Positions 27,431-36,106 of a stretch of 64,000 bases of DNA are shown piece after piece. A program made the position numbers and the translations under genes. Below the pieces are notes generated by a model. It saw nothing but the letters and a program-made list of their open reading frames with translations. It was not told where the DNA came from and did not search any database. Each line of letters starts with the position of its first letter. Position 1 is the stretch's first letter. The stretch lies in the NCBI GenBank assembly GCA_910586215.1, contig CAJUGH010000002.1, positions 217,742 through 281,741 on the forward strand, written 5' to 3'. Source of the stretch: an uncultured Acetatifactor sp. (GTDB lineage Bacteria > Bacillota > Clostridia > Lachnospirales > Lachnospiraceae).

Positions 27431-27574
27431 GGGAAAATAATTTTTTTCCCGTTGGCTTGCCCATTATAGTTTGCTTATGGAATCCCTGTTAAGGCTGAAA
27501 TAAACGGGCTTTCAGCCGGCTTTGACAGGTCTTCCGAAATAAAATGCTGGTTGGGTAAGCCAAAGAAAGGGAAG
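27431..27574 (+). ncRNA. Candidate structured RNA or leader upstream of the hydratase gene
   Basis: The segment folds as a long rod. P1 is 12 bp: TTGGCTTGCCCA (27452-27463) with TGGGTAAGCCAA (27552-27563), one G-U. A 15/16-base open bubble follows, then GGAA/TTCC (27479-27482, 27532-27535), CCTGT/ACAGG (27485-27489, 27525-27529) and GGCTGAAA/TTTCAGCC (27493-27500, 27510-27517). TTTTCCC at 27444-27450 can pair either with GGGAAAA upstream (27431-27437), forming a terminator-like hairpin, or partly with GGGAAG downstream (27569-27574). No known riboswitch signature was recognised. A 6S-like RNA is an alternative because of the closing stem, bubble and apical stem. Confidence 0.5.
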
Positions 27575-27676
27575 ATATAAAGGCACATAGCCTCTGAAAC
27601 CGTTGATTTTACTAGGGTTGAGCCGAATTTGGGTATATAAAGTTGACACTACCATAGGAGACAAGGAGGATTGTTT

Positions 27677-29965
27677 ATGATAGAACTGTTACAGGGCGGC
27701 GCCTATCTGGTAGGCGGCACCGAAATTGTAGAAGAAGGGGAACAGGCAGGTGCGGCCATAGCGGCCAGGACAGGTAAGGCGGTTGCGAAAGAGGAAGCCA
27801 GGAAGAATACCATGGCATACGGTATTTTAGAGGAGCACAATACTTCCGGCAACATGGACAAGCTGAAGATCCGGTTCGACAAGCTCACCAGCCATGATAT
27901 TACCTTTGTGGGGATCATCCAGACAGCCAGGGCATCCGGGCTGACCCGGTTCCCCATGCCCTATGTGCTCACCAACTGCCACAATTCCCTGTGTGCAGTA
28001 GGCGGCACCATCAATGAGGATGACCATATGTTCGGCCTGTCCTGTGCCAAGAAATATGGCGGAGTCTATGTGCCGCCTCACCAGGCAGTGATCCACCAGT
28101 TTGCCAGGGAGATGCTGGCAGAGGGCGGCGGCATGATCCTGGGCAGCGATTCCCACACCCGGTATGGCGCCCTGGGCACCATGGCCATGGGGGAGGGCGG
28201 CCCGGAACTTGTGAAGCAGCTGCTGAACCAGACTTATGATATCAACCTGCCCGGTGTGGTGGGCGTATACCTGGAGGGTGCCCCGGTGAAGGGAGTGGGT
28301 CCCCAGGATGTGGCCCTTGCCTTGATCGGTGCGGTCTTCCAGAACGGCTATGTGAAGAACAAGGTGATGGAGTTCGTAGGCCCTGGTGTGGCTTCCCTGA
28401 GCGCAGACTTCAGGATCGGTGTTGATGTGATGACCACGGAGACCACCTGTCTGTCCTCCATCTGGCAGACCGATGACACCATACGGGAATTCTATGACAT
28501 ACACGGACGGGTGGACGCCTACAGGGAACTGAAGCCCGGCCAGGTGGCTTATTATGACGGCATGATCAAGGTGGACCTGTCCAAGGTGCGTCCTATGATT
28601 GCCATGCCCTTCCACCCCAGCAATACCTACACCATCGAGGAACTGAATGCCAATCTGGGGGACATCCTCCATGAGACGGAAAAACGTGCCATGGTGAGCC
28701 TGGACGGGGCTGTGGCCTACAGCCTGCAGGACAAGGTAAAGAATGGCAGGTTCCTGGTGGACCAGGGGATCATCGCCGGGTGTGCGGGGGGCGGCTTTGA
28801 GAATATCTGTGCCGCCGCCGATATCTTAAAAGGCAGTTATATTGGTTCGGACGGTTTCACCTTGAGCGTGTACCCGGCCTCCATGCCCGTATACATGGAA
28901 CTGATCCGGAATGGCTGCGCGGCTACCATCCTGGAGACGGGCGCCGTGATGAAGACGGCCTTCTGCGGGCCCTGCTTCGGTGCCGGGGATACCCCTGCCA
29001 ACAATGCCTTCAGCATCCGGCATTCCACCAGGAACTTCCCCAACCGGGAGGGCAGTAAGCTCCAGAACGGCCAGATCTCTTCTGTGGCCCTGATGGATGC
29101 CCGCTCCATAGCCGCCACTGCGGCCAACAAGGGTGTGCTGACCCCGGCCACTGATTTTGACGGGGAACTGGGAAGATATAAGTATCATTTTGACAGTAAG
29201 ATCTATGCCAACCGGGTATTTGACTCCCACGGTGTGGCAGATCCGGATGTGGAGATCCAGTTCGGACCCAATATCAAGGACTGGCCGGCCATGGGAGCGC
29301 TGCCGGAGAACCTAATGCTCAGGGTGGTGTCCGAGATCCATGACCCTGTCACCACCACTGATGAACTGATTCCCTCCGGGGAGACGTCCTCCTACCGGTC
29401 CAATCCCCTGGGACTTGCGGAATTTACCTTAAGCCGCAAGGATCCGGAGTATGTGGGACGGGCCAAAGAGATCCACAGGGCAGAGGAGGAGAGGATGGCA
29501 GGCGGTCATCCCTGCCAGGTGTTGCCCATGCTGAAGGAGGTGATGGGGACGGTAAAGGAGAGGTTCCCGGAAGCGAACCATACCAACACGGGCTTTGGCT
29601 CCACCATATTTGCCGTGAAACCTGGGGACGGTTCTGCCAGGGAGCAGGCGGCATCCTGCCAGAAGGTACTGGGTGGCTGGGCCAATATCGCCCATGAATA
29701 CGCCACTAAGCGTTACCGTTCCAACCTGATCAACTGGGGTATGCTTCCTTTCCTGATTGAGGAGGGAGAACTTCCCTTCTGCAACCTGGATTATCTCTTT
29801 ATTCCGGGAATCAGGAAGGCAGTGGAGGAGAAGGATGAGGTGATCCCTGCCTATGTGGTGGGAGAAGAGGGACTGAAGGCCTTTGACCTGCGTCTGGGCG
29901 AACTGACAGATGAGGAGCGAGAGATCATCCTGAAGGGATGCCTGATCAATTATAACCGGGTATAA
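27677..29965 (+). CDS. Aconitase-family hydratase
   Basis: 762 residues of the aconitase superfamily, closest in layout to the YbhJ-like hydratases. The iron-sulfur ligands appear as one Cys in the central GCAGGGFENI region and the FCGPCFGAGDTPANN pair near residue 435. The N-terminal half has LGSDSHTRYGALGTMAMGEG with the active-site Ser/His/Arg, and the C-terminal swivel domain ends around FLIEEGELPFCNLD. Substrate is not certain (aconitate or another hydroxy-acid). The ATG at 27677 is seven bases after AGGAGG; the in-frame TTG at 27671 is too close. The unusual leader at 27431-27574 may regulate it. Confidence 0.88.
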   Translation: MIELLQGGAYLVGGTEIVEEGEQAGAAIAARTGKAVAKEEARKNTMAYGILEEHNTSGNMDKLKIRFDKLTSHDITFVGIIQTARASGLTRFPMPYVLTNCHNSLCAVGGTINEDDHMFGLSCAKKYGGVYVPPHQAVIHQFAREMLAEGGGMILGSDSHTRYGALGTMAMGEGGPELVKQLLNQTYDINLPGVVGVYLEGAPVKGVGPQDVALALIGAVFQNGYVKNKVMEFVGPGVASLSADFRIGVDVMTTETTCLSSIWQTDDTIREFYDIHGRVDAYRELKPGQVAYYDGMIKVDLSKVRPMIAMPFHPSNTYTIEELNANLGDILHETEKRAMVSLDGAVAYSLQDKVKNGRFLVDQGIIAGCAGGGFENICAAADILKGSYIGSDGFTLSVYPASMPVYMELIRNGCAATILETGAVMKTAFCGPCFGAGDTPANNAFSIRHSTRNFPNREGSKLQNGQISSVALMDARSIAATAANKGVLTPATDFDGELGRYKYHFDSKIYANRVFDSHGVADPDVEIQFGPNIKDWPAMGALPENLMLRVVSEIHDPVTTTDELIPSGETSSYRSNPLGLAEFTLSRKDPEYVGRAKEIHRAEEERMAGGHPCQVLPMLKEVMGTVKERFPEANHTNTGFGSTIFAVKPGDGSAREQAASCQKVLGGWANIAHEYATKRYRSNLINWGMLPFLIEEGELPFCNLDYLFIPGIRKAVEEKDEVIPAYVVGEEGLKAFDLRLGELTDEEREIILKGCLINYNRV

Positions 29966-30010
29966 CAGGTATAAGAAGCGGGGTACCTGGACATATAGGG
30001 AGGAGTCATT

Positions 30011-30520
30011 ATGGAATTCAACCAATCGGTATCGAATCCTATGCTGGTGGGATGCCTGGAACTGCTGAAGGCAGAGGACACCCCCGGCCATCGGAACATG
30101 TTTGTGGAGGAACTGGTGAAGGCACAGCTTTTATCTCCCTCCATCATAGAGCCGGCCCCTGTGGAGGGGGCAGAGGGGAAGCTGGCCATAGCCCCGGGCA
30201 GCAAGGTGCAGTTCCCCATGCTCACTGCGCCGGACGGCAAGCGGTTCTTCATGGCATTCACGGACAGCCAGGAATACAGGGCCTGGAAGGAAAAAAGCGG
30301 CCAGGAACTTCCGTTTTTTGCCTTGAAATTCCAGGACTATGCGGGGATGCTGTTTGCCAAGGACTCCAAGGGGAACCTGAGCCAGGCAGCCGGGTTCGTG
30401 ATCAATCCCCTGGGAGCCAATGTCCTGGTACCCAGGGAGATGGTGGCCGGTATCATGGCGGCCAGGGCAGCCCAGGCCAAGGGGCAGCCGGCCGGGAAGG
30501 CGCCGGTGAGACCCCAGTAA
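30011..30520 (+). CDS. SseB-family protein
   Basis: 169 residues matching the SseB N-terminal domain pattern: an amphipathic start (MEFNQSVSNPMLVGCLELLK), a Pro-rich middle, then FPMLTAPDGKRFFMAFTDSQ followed by EYRAWKEK near residue 75 and a hydrophobic ALKFQDYAGML strand. The tail is Ala/Lys/Pro-rich and probably disordered. The family is of unclear function in Gram-positives. AGGGAGGAG lies just before the ATG. It follows the hydratase after 45 bases and is probably in its transcript; the hairpin at 30539-30569 closes the unit. Confidence 0.75.
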   Translation: MEFNQSVSNPMLVGCLELLKAEDTPGHRNMFVEELVKAQLLSPSIIEPAPVEGAEGKLAIAPGSKVQFPMLTAPDGKRFFMAFTDSQEYRAWKEKSGQELPFFALKFQDYAGMLFAKDSKGNLSQAAGFVINPLGANVLVPREMVAGIMAARAAQAKGQPAGKAPVRPQ

Positions 30521-30538
30521 AATGGCCGTCCGGCATTG

Positions 30539-30569
30539 TCAGAAATAACTCTTGAAGCGTTATTTCTGA
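30539..30569 (+). terminator. Hairpin after the SseB-like gene
   Basis: An 11-bp perfect stem, TCAGAAATAAC (30539-30549) with its complement (30559-30569) and a 9-base loop. There is no long U-run, so it may be a processing or stabilising hairpin rather than a true terminator. Confidence 0.55.
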
Positions 30570-30600
30570 ACGGTTCCTAAAGTAAATAATATTTGTGTCG

Positions 30601-30716
30601 ATATATTTTATACAGGAGAGGCGGTTAGGCCAGCCGCCTGCCAAGTATATATGGACACCACGGATGGTAACAGAACGGGAAAAGGATTTTCCCGCGTATG
30701 GAGCCATCCTTTTTTG
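30601..30716 (+). ncRNA. Candidate small RNA or attenuated leader ending in an intrinsic terminator
   Basis: An outer stem (TATAC 30610-30614 / GTATA 30645-30649) encloses GGCGG/CCGCC. It is followed by a two-part terminator: GGATGG (30662-30667) / CCATCC (30704-30709) with an inner 8-bp CGGGAAAA/TTTTCCCG hairpin, then TTTTTT at 30710-30715. Open frames here look spurious. No riboswitch class was recognised. It could be an attenuator for the downstream Ca-binding-repeat gene or a free-standing small RNA. Confidence 0.45.
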
Positions 30717-30968
30717 TCTATGTGGGATCGCTGTCAAGGGATATTGGAGGATTTCTTCGCCCGGAATCTTCTGCCGGAGGGCTGTTTTACCTGGGGCAGA
30801 AGGGAAAGGAAAACAAAAGGATGCCAGGGTATGGCAGGATTCCGTAATAGGGAAGGCCTACAGGGATGGAGGCTGTGAAAAATTTTTGCGGCATGCGCAG
30901 GCGGCAACAGGGAAGATGCGTCTGTGGAATGTGGCAGGAGGGGTGGACATAAAGGAGCGAGAAGAGGA
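30717..30968. other. Non-coding stretch before the Ca-binding-repeat gene
   Basis: No convincing gene. A 7-bp hairpin (TTCTGCC/GGCAGAA) lies around 30770-30800, and AGGAG at 30953-30957 serves the downstream TTG start. Confidence 0.4.
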
Positions 30969-32225
30969 TTGAAGATTGATTCCAGCACAGTAGGAATGGA
31001 ATCCGCCAGAAGCTATCGTGCTTCAAATACTACAATGAGACGCTTTACGATAACGGACTATCGGGAGGGTCTGTCCCAGGGCAACCAGGCCCTGCACGCT
31101 GCCATCGGCGGTAATACCGGGAATGCAGCAAACGCAGGCAGCCAGGGGAAAAAACAGGGAACGGGATTTTCCAGCCAGACAATGACCACCATGGAGGACT
31201 GGCAGGCCCGCTTCCAGGCAACAAGTACCCGGATTACAGTGAGAAGTTCTGTCAGCCAGACTTATATGGAGATCCAGCAGCAGAGCATCCGTTATATTTT
31301 TGACATGTTGTTCTCCTTCAGGCGGAACCGTTTTGGGCAGTGGTCAAGGCTGGGAGGGTATGGCAGCAGCCAGGATCTTTCCAGTTCCATCCAGAGCCTG
31401 GTGAACCAGACGAATGCCGCCACACAAAACACGGCAGTGTCACAGGAGGGCAGCCTGTCCCAGACCGGGAACCAGAACGGGAAGGATTCCCAGACAGGGG
31501 ACAGCTTCCTGTCCATGGGAGAGGGACTATTCGCTACCAACATGAAGGTGCTGAATTACACGGAAGGCATCATAGACATAGAGGCCGAGGATACGGCATT
31601 CTCTACAGTGGGTACGGTGCGCACCTCGGACGGCAGACAGATCCAGTTCAATGTGAATGTGGGCATGAGCCGTCAGTTCCAGCAGTACTATGAGCAGAAT
31701 ATGGAACTGGATGCCTTTAGCATGTGTGATCCCCTGGTGATCAACCTGGATACGGATGTGGCGCAGCTCTCAGACCAGAACTTCTATTTTGACATTGACG
31801 GGGACGGCGTCCTGGATGAGGTATCCCAGCTTGGGGCAGGAAGTGGATACCTGGCCCTGGACAAGAACGGGGACGGCGTGATCAATGACGGGAATGAACT
31901 GTTTGGCACGGCCAGCGGCAATGGTTTCAAGGATCTGGCCCAGTATGACGAGGATGGGAACGGATGGATCGATGAGAACGATGCCATCTGGTCCCAGTTA
32001 AAGATCTGGTGCAAGGATGAGAACGGCAACGATGTGCTCTACAAGCTGGCTGACAAGGGCGTAGGGGCTATCTGCCTCCAGAATGTGTCCACGGATTTCA
32101 CCATGAAGGGGGAGGATGGACGGACAAAAGGAGCCATCCGCAACTCGGGCGTTTTCCTCTATGAGAATGGGAATGTGGGAACCGTGCAGCATGTGGATGT
32201 AGCAAAATACGACAAGGGTGCGTGA
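30969..32225 (+). CDS. Protein with calcium-binding (EF-hand-like) repeats
   Basis: 418 residues, no signal peptide. The N-terminal third (KIDSSTVGMESARSYRASNT) is hydrophilic and Ser/Thr/Gln-rich. The C-terminal half carries Asp/Gly loops of the DxDxDG type: DIDGDGVLDE near residue 275, LDKNGDGVINDGNELFG near residue 297 and YDEDGNGWIDENDAIW near residue 328. This D-x-N-G-D-G-x-I pattern is that of EF-hand or dockerin-like loops in 'VCBS/hemolysin-type' C-termini. Function is unknown. The TTG start at 30969 is inferred because the conserved-looking N-terminus begins there; an upstream ATG at 30924 would add a basic, improbable leader. Confidence 0.7.
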   Translation: MKIDSSTVGMESARSYRASNTTMRRFTITDYREGLSQGNQALHAAIGGNTGNAANAGSQGKKQGTGFSSQTMTTMEDWQARFQATSTRITVRSSVSQTYMEIQQQSIRYIFDMLFSFRRNRFGQWSRLGGYGSSQDLSSSIQSLVNQTNAATQNTAVSQEGSLSQTGNQNGKDSQTGDSFLSMGEGLFATNMKVLNYTEGIIDIEAEDTAFSTVGTVRTSDGRQIQFNVNVGMSRQFQQYYEQNMELDAFSMCDPLVINLDTDVAQLSDQNFYFDIDGDGVLDEVSQLGAGSGYLALDKNGDGVINDGNELFGTASGNGFKDLAQYDEDGNGWIDENDAIWSQLKIWCKDENGNDVLYKLADKGVGAICLQNVSTDFTMKGEDGRTKGAIRNSGVFLYENGNVGTVQHVDVAKYDKGA

Positions 32226-32281
32226 CGGAGTATTTGTTACATTGTTATAGTGGTCTCTGTATGGAATGGAGACAGAAAAAG

Positions 32282-32318
32282 AAAAGACAGTGTAGGCTAA
32301 AAGGCTGCACTGTCTTTT
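32282..32318 (+). terminator. Intrinsic terminator of the Ca-binding-repeat gene
   Basis: An 11-bp stem, AAAAGACAGTG (32282-32292) with CACTGTCTTTT (32308-32318), followed by another T. The A-tract also allows function on the other strand. Confidence 0.85.
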
Positions 32319-32426
32319 TCCGTATATAAAAAGCTTCCCAGGAAAATGTGTAAAAATAGAAAAGTTTCCTCTGATTTTGTGCAGACCGTCAAAAGACTGG
32401 ACACAATACCCCCGGAAAAAAGGAGG

Positions 32427-32450
32427 GCCAGCAGGCATATGCCTGCTGGC
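32427..32450. repeat. Perfect 24-bp palindrome
   Basis: GCCAGCAGGCAT followed directly by its reverse complement, with AAAAA after it (a U-run on the minus strand). It lies alone in the 539-base gap between the Ca-binding-repeat gene and tldD. It could be a protein-binding site, a minus-strand terminator or a cruciform. Confidence 0.6.
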
Positions 32451-32659
32451 AAAAAGTATGAAAAGAAAAAGAGGGAAAAGTCTGTTTTGTTGTTTACAGA
32501 CTTATCTTACACAATAAATATGACGAAGGATTGAAGAAATTTTTAACAAATCATAAATATTTCGTGGCAGAAAGTTCACATATCCTGGAAATGCCATCAA
32601 AAGATGGTGATGAAAAAATATGTAAAAATACATATAAACAAAATCTAAGAAACTATTTC

Positions 32660-32688
32660 TTGTATTTCACGCCGTACCGCTTTACAAT
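32660..32688 (+). promoter_or_regulatory. Possible promoter of tldD-tldE
   Basis: TTGTAT (32660-32665), a 17-base spacer, then TACAAT (32683-32688), about 75 bases before the tldD ATG. The rest of this 539-base gap (32226-32764) is AT-rich and holds only the terminator and palindrome listed separately. Confidence 0.45.
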
Positions 32689-32764
32689 AGAAAAGTGAAG
32701 TATATGCCCAGCGATCTGCCTTGGCTGCTGCCAAGAATTTACACACTTACTAGGAGGTAAAATC

Positions 32765-34150
32765 ATGCTGGAAGATTACATTTCAGGGAAAAAATCCCTC
32801 TTTTCACCCGGTGTACACACCGAACTGAGGGCACAGGAGAGCCGCAATCGGCGTGTTGCCCTGGTCCAGGGCAATCTCACAGGCAATGTGCGCACCCAGA
32901 GTGCCGGAACCTGTGCCAGGGTATACCAGAACGGGGTCTATGGGTTCTCTTCCATGGCAGAGTGCTCCGGACAGGCCGCGGAAGCCGTACTGAAGGCGGC
33001 CACGGAGAATGCCCTGTTCATGGATCGCCATGTGGGTAAGGGAAAGGGTCCGCTGCCTGTGATTCCGGCCCGTGAGATCCCGAGGGGCCAGGTTATCCAG
33101 GACACAGAGCAGAAGCGCTACATTGAATTTGCCAGGGAAGTAGATGCCTATATCACGAAGAAATATCCGGATCTTACCAGCCGCTCCATTGTGTGTATGG
33201 AGGATTCCATGGAGAAGCTGCTGGTCACATCGGATGGCTGCAGCGGGCATATCTGTTCCCCCAGAAGCTATGTGTATGTATTCCTGAACACGGAGACCAC
33301 TGCCGGGGTGCCCATTGAGTTGTACCGGGCCATAGGCGGGATGGGAGTATTTGGGGAGACCTTCACGGATCCGGCCCTGCTGTATCCGGAAATTGATGAG
33401 GTCTATAGGAAGCTGATGCAGAAGCGGGAAGGGATCTACCCGGAGGCAGGCTATAAGACCGTGGTGCTGGGCGGTATCCTGTCCGGTATGCTGGCCCATG
33501 AGGCGGTGGGACATACGGTGGAGGCTGACCTGGTGCTGGGCGGCTCCGTGGCTGGTCCTGCCCTGCATAAGCAGGTGGCATCCGAACTGGTTACACTGGT
33601 GGATTATGCCCACACAGCCCTGGGAGAACAGGTACCATTGCCCGTGTATCTGGATGATGAAGGTACCCCCGCGGAGGATGCGGTGCTCATTGACAAGGGA
33701 ATCCTTACCGGGTATATGAACAGCAGGGAGAGTGCAGAACATTTTGGTATGAAGCCCCAGGGAAATGCAAGGGCCTTTGGTTTCTCCGATGAACCGCTGA
33801 TCCGCATGCGCAATACGGCGGTGCTGCCAGGGACAGACAAATTGGAGGACATCATTGCCTCGGTGGAGGATGGCTATTACCTGATTGATACCAACAACGG
33901 CCAGGCAGATACCACAGGGGAATTTATGTTCGGTGTCAACATGGGCTATGAGATCAAGGGCGGCAGGCTGGGCCGTGCCCTTCTGGACACCACTATCTCC
34001 GGTGTGGCCTTTGACATGCTGAAGACAGTGGACAGGGTATCGGATACCATGACCTGGACCAGTGCCGGGGTCTGCGGGAAGAAGCAGCCCATGCCTGTGG
34101 GAATGGGCGGACCGGCCCTGCGCTGTAAGGTAATGATAGGAGGACGGTGA
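32765..34150 (+). CDS. tldD: TldD-type metallopeptidase subunit
   Basis: 461 residues of the TldD/PmbA (U62) family. The zinc-binding HExxxH is HEAVGH (about residue 244, within GMLAHEAVGHTVEADLV), and the third-ligand region lies in the C-terminal half (TTGEFMFGVNMGYEIKGG). TldD-TldE heterodimers cleave unfolded peptides; in other bacteria they process modified peptides. AGGAGG ends six bases before the ATG. It is followed with a two-base gap by its partner subunit. Confidence 0.92.
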   Translation: MLEDYISGKKSLFSPGVHTELRAQESRNRRVALVQGNLTGNVRTQSAGTCARVYQNGVYGFSSMAECSGQAAEAVLKAATENALFMDRHVGKGKGPLPVIPAREIPRGQVIQDTEQKRYIEFAREVDAYITKKYPDLTSRSIVCMEDSMEKLLVTSDGCSGHICSPRSYVYVFLNTETTAGVPIELYRAIGGMGVFGETFTDPALLYPEIDEVYRKLMQKREGIYPEAGYKTVVLGGILSGMLAHEAVGHTVEADLVLGGSVAGPALHKQVASELVTLVDYAHTALGEQVPLPVYLDDEGTPAEDAVLIDKGILTGYMNSRESAEHFGMKPQGNARAFGFSDEPLIRMRNTAVLPGTDKLEDIIASVEDGYYLIDTNNGQADTTGEFMFGVNMGYEIKGGRLGRALLDTTISGVAFDMLKTVDRVSDTMTWTSAGVCGKKQPMPVGMGGPALRCKVMIGGR

Positions 34151-34152
34151 CA

Positions 34153-35472
34153 ATGGAAGATATCAGACAGATCGCAGAGAAAGTGAAAACATCCCTGGAA
34201 GCTGCCGGGGTTTCTAAGGCACAATACACGGTGGGGGAGAAAGAGACCCATGAATTTAACGTGGACGGCGGGGAATTTTCCCTGTTCCGCACCCTCTTTG
34301 ACCACAGTGTGGCCATCACGGCCTACAAGGATCAGAAGAAGGGGACCATTGCCATCAACAGCTTTGAGGAAAAAGCCTTGAAGGAGGCTGTGGAAGAGTG
34401 CATCAAATCAGCCCAGTCCGGTATAGCGGATGAGGCCTATGACATTGCGCCCAGGCAGGAGCCGGAATGCTTCCGGGACGGGGCTTATGAGCCGGATATT
34501 GACCTGTTCTTTGAACGGACAAAAGAACTGATGCGTCAGATCAAGGAGCGTCATCCCCGGATCCTGATGGAGCAAATGATCGTACATCACGACAAGGTAC
34601 ATGTGATCTATCAGAATACCAATGGAACGGAGTTTGAGACCTACAAGGGTTCCTATGCCATCTCCCTGATGTACTCCGGACATGAGGGGGAGGTGTCCAC
34701 CTCCTTTTTTGGCACAGACATCCTCACGGACAGCCTGGACCGTCCTTTCATGGAACTGGGCAGTCTGGAAAAGGACCTGGCAGATGTGGAAGCCCAGCTT
34801 TCCACTGTACCCATGACAGGGAAATTTGAGGGAACCGTTGTACTGCCGCCCAGCAGCCTGGCCTCTTTCCTGTACAGCATCCTGGGTAATTTCGTGTCCG
34901 ATGGGGTGATCCTGGAGAAGACCAGCATCTGGCTGGACAAATTGCAGCAGAAGGTGGCTGACGAACGTATCACCCTGTCCATCAGCCCGGAAGATCCCCG
35001 CATTGTATGCGGTCCCCACTACACCGGGGACGGATTCCGGGGCCGGGACTATGACCTGATCAAGGATGGTGTCCTACAGTCCTTCATGCTTTCCCTGTAT
35101 GTGGCCAACAAGGCAGGACTGTCCCCGGCAGCCAACAGCGCCTATTCCCTTGTCATGGAAGGCGGGGACGTGGCCTATGAGGACATGATCAAGGATATCA
35201 AAAAGGGTATTATCGTAGGACGTTTCTCCGGGGGCCAGCCCAGTACCAACGGGGATTTCTCCGGGGTTGCCAAGAACAGCTTCCTGGTGGAGGACGGTCA
35301 GATAAAGGGAGCTATCAGCGAGACCATGATCAACGGCAACCTGGCAGAACTGTTGAACCATCTGGTGGCCATTTCCAAGGAAACTGTGGCAGATGGCAGT
35401 ACGGTGCTGCCCTATGTGGCATTTGACGGGGTAGTGATATCCGGGAAAGGGGAACCTGCAGATGAACAGTAA
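34153..35472 (+). CDS. tldE: TldE/PmbA-type partner subunit
   Basis: 439 residues of the same family but without HExxxH, as expected for the non-catalytic TldE-like partner. Recognisable stretches are ISEDPRIV-like SPEDPRIVCGPHYTGDGFR near residue 280 and the C-terminal GVAKNSFLVEDGQIKGAISE. The ATG at 34153 is eight bases after AGGAGG; the GTG at 34147 would overlap the tldD stop and is too close. It forms a tight pair with tldD and overlaps the SGNH hydrolase by 11 bases. Confidence 0.9.
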   Translation: MEDIRQIAEKVKTSLEAAGVSKAQYTVGEKETHEFNVDGGEFSLFRTLFDHSVAITAYKDQKKGTIAINSFEEKALKEAVEECIKSAQSGIADEAYDIAPRQEPECFRDGAYEPDIDLFFERTKELMRQIKERHPRILMEQMIVHHDKVHVIYQNTNGTEFETYKGSYAISLMYSGHEGEVSTSFFGTDILTDSLDRPFMELGSLEKDLADVEAQLSTVPMTGKFEGTVVLPPSSLASFLYSILGNFVSDGVILEKTSIWLDKLQQKVADERITLSISPEDPRIVCGPHYTGDGFRGRDYDLIKDGVLQSFMLSLYVANKAGLSPAANSAYSLVMEGGDVAYEDMIKDIKKGIIVGRFSGGQPSTNGDFSGVAKNSFLVEDGQIKGAISETMINGNLAELLNHLVAISKETVADGSTVLPYVAFDGVVISGKGEPADEQ

Positions 35473-36106
35473 GGCAGAGAGGAAGATCATCCTGTTCCAG
35501 GGAGATTCCATTACGGATGCACTGCGCATCCGGGAGGACGAGGAGAATCTGGGGATGGGGTACCCTGCCTTCACGGCAGGGGAACTGGGAGTGGCTTATC
35601 CGGGACAGTTCCTGGCGTACAACAGAGGTGTCAGCGGAAACCGGGTGGTAGATCTCTACGCCAGGATCAAGAAGGATATCATCAACCTGCATCCGGACTA
35701 CTTGAGCATTCTCATCGGCATCAATGACGTGTGGCATGAAGTGGGGGAACGCAATGGGGTGGATGCAGAGAAATACGGCAGGATCTATCAGATGCTGGTG
35801 GAGGAAGTAAAAGAAGCCCTGCCAGAGGTAAAGATCATGATCCTGGAACCCTTTGTCCTGAAGGCCAGCGCCACTATAGGCCAGTGGGACACCTTCCGCA
35901 TAGAGACCGGGAAGCGGGCAGGGCAGGCCAGGCAGGTGGCAGAGCGAAACGGGCTGCTCTTCATCCCTCTCCAGGAGCGCTTTGACGAGGCGGCCAGGAC
36001 TGCCCCTGAGGACTTCTGGCTGCGGGATGGGGTACATCCCACCCCGGCAGGCCATGCCTTGATCAAGGATGCGTGGATGGAAGGATTCCGCAGTCATTTC
36101 CGGTAA
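35462..36106 (+). CDS. SGNH/GDSL-family hydrolase
   Basis: 214 residues with all four SGNH blocks in order: FQGDSITDA (catalytic Ser, residue about 15), NRGVSGNRVVDL (block II Gly), ILIGINDVW (block III Asn) and RDGVHPTPAGH (catalytic Asp/His, near residue 195). No signal peptide is seen, so it is cytoplasmic. Likely an esterase or acetylhydrolase acting on acylated sugars; the substrate is unknown. It begins inside the tldE stop region, so it is translationally coupled. Confidence 0.92.
   Translation: MNSKAERKIILFQGDSITDALRIREDEENLGMGYPAFTAGELGVAYPGQFLAYNRGVSGNRVVDLYARIKKDIINLHPDYLSILIGINDVWHEVGERNGVDAEKYGRIYQMLVEEVKEALPEVKIMILEPFVLKASATIGQWDTFRIETGKRAGQARQVAERNGLLFIPLQERFDEAARTAPEDFWLRDGVHPTPAGHALIKDAWMEGFRSHFR

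Noticed and set aside
24210..27676. Integrase, transposase or att repeats bounding the defence island
   Set aside because: I looked for direct repeats at both edges and for a recombinase gene and found none within the window.
30601..30716. ZTP, glycine, c-di-GMP or other named riboswitch
   Set aside because: None of the conserved core sequences I know for these classes is present; CCGCCTGCC only loosely resembles the ZTP motif.
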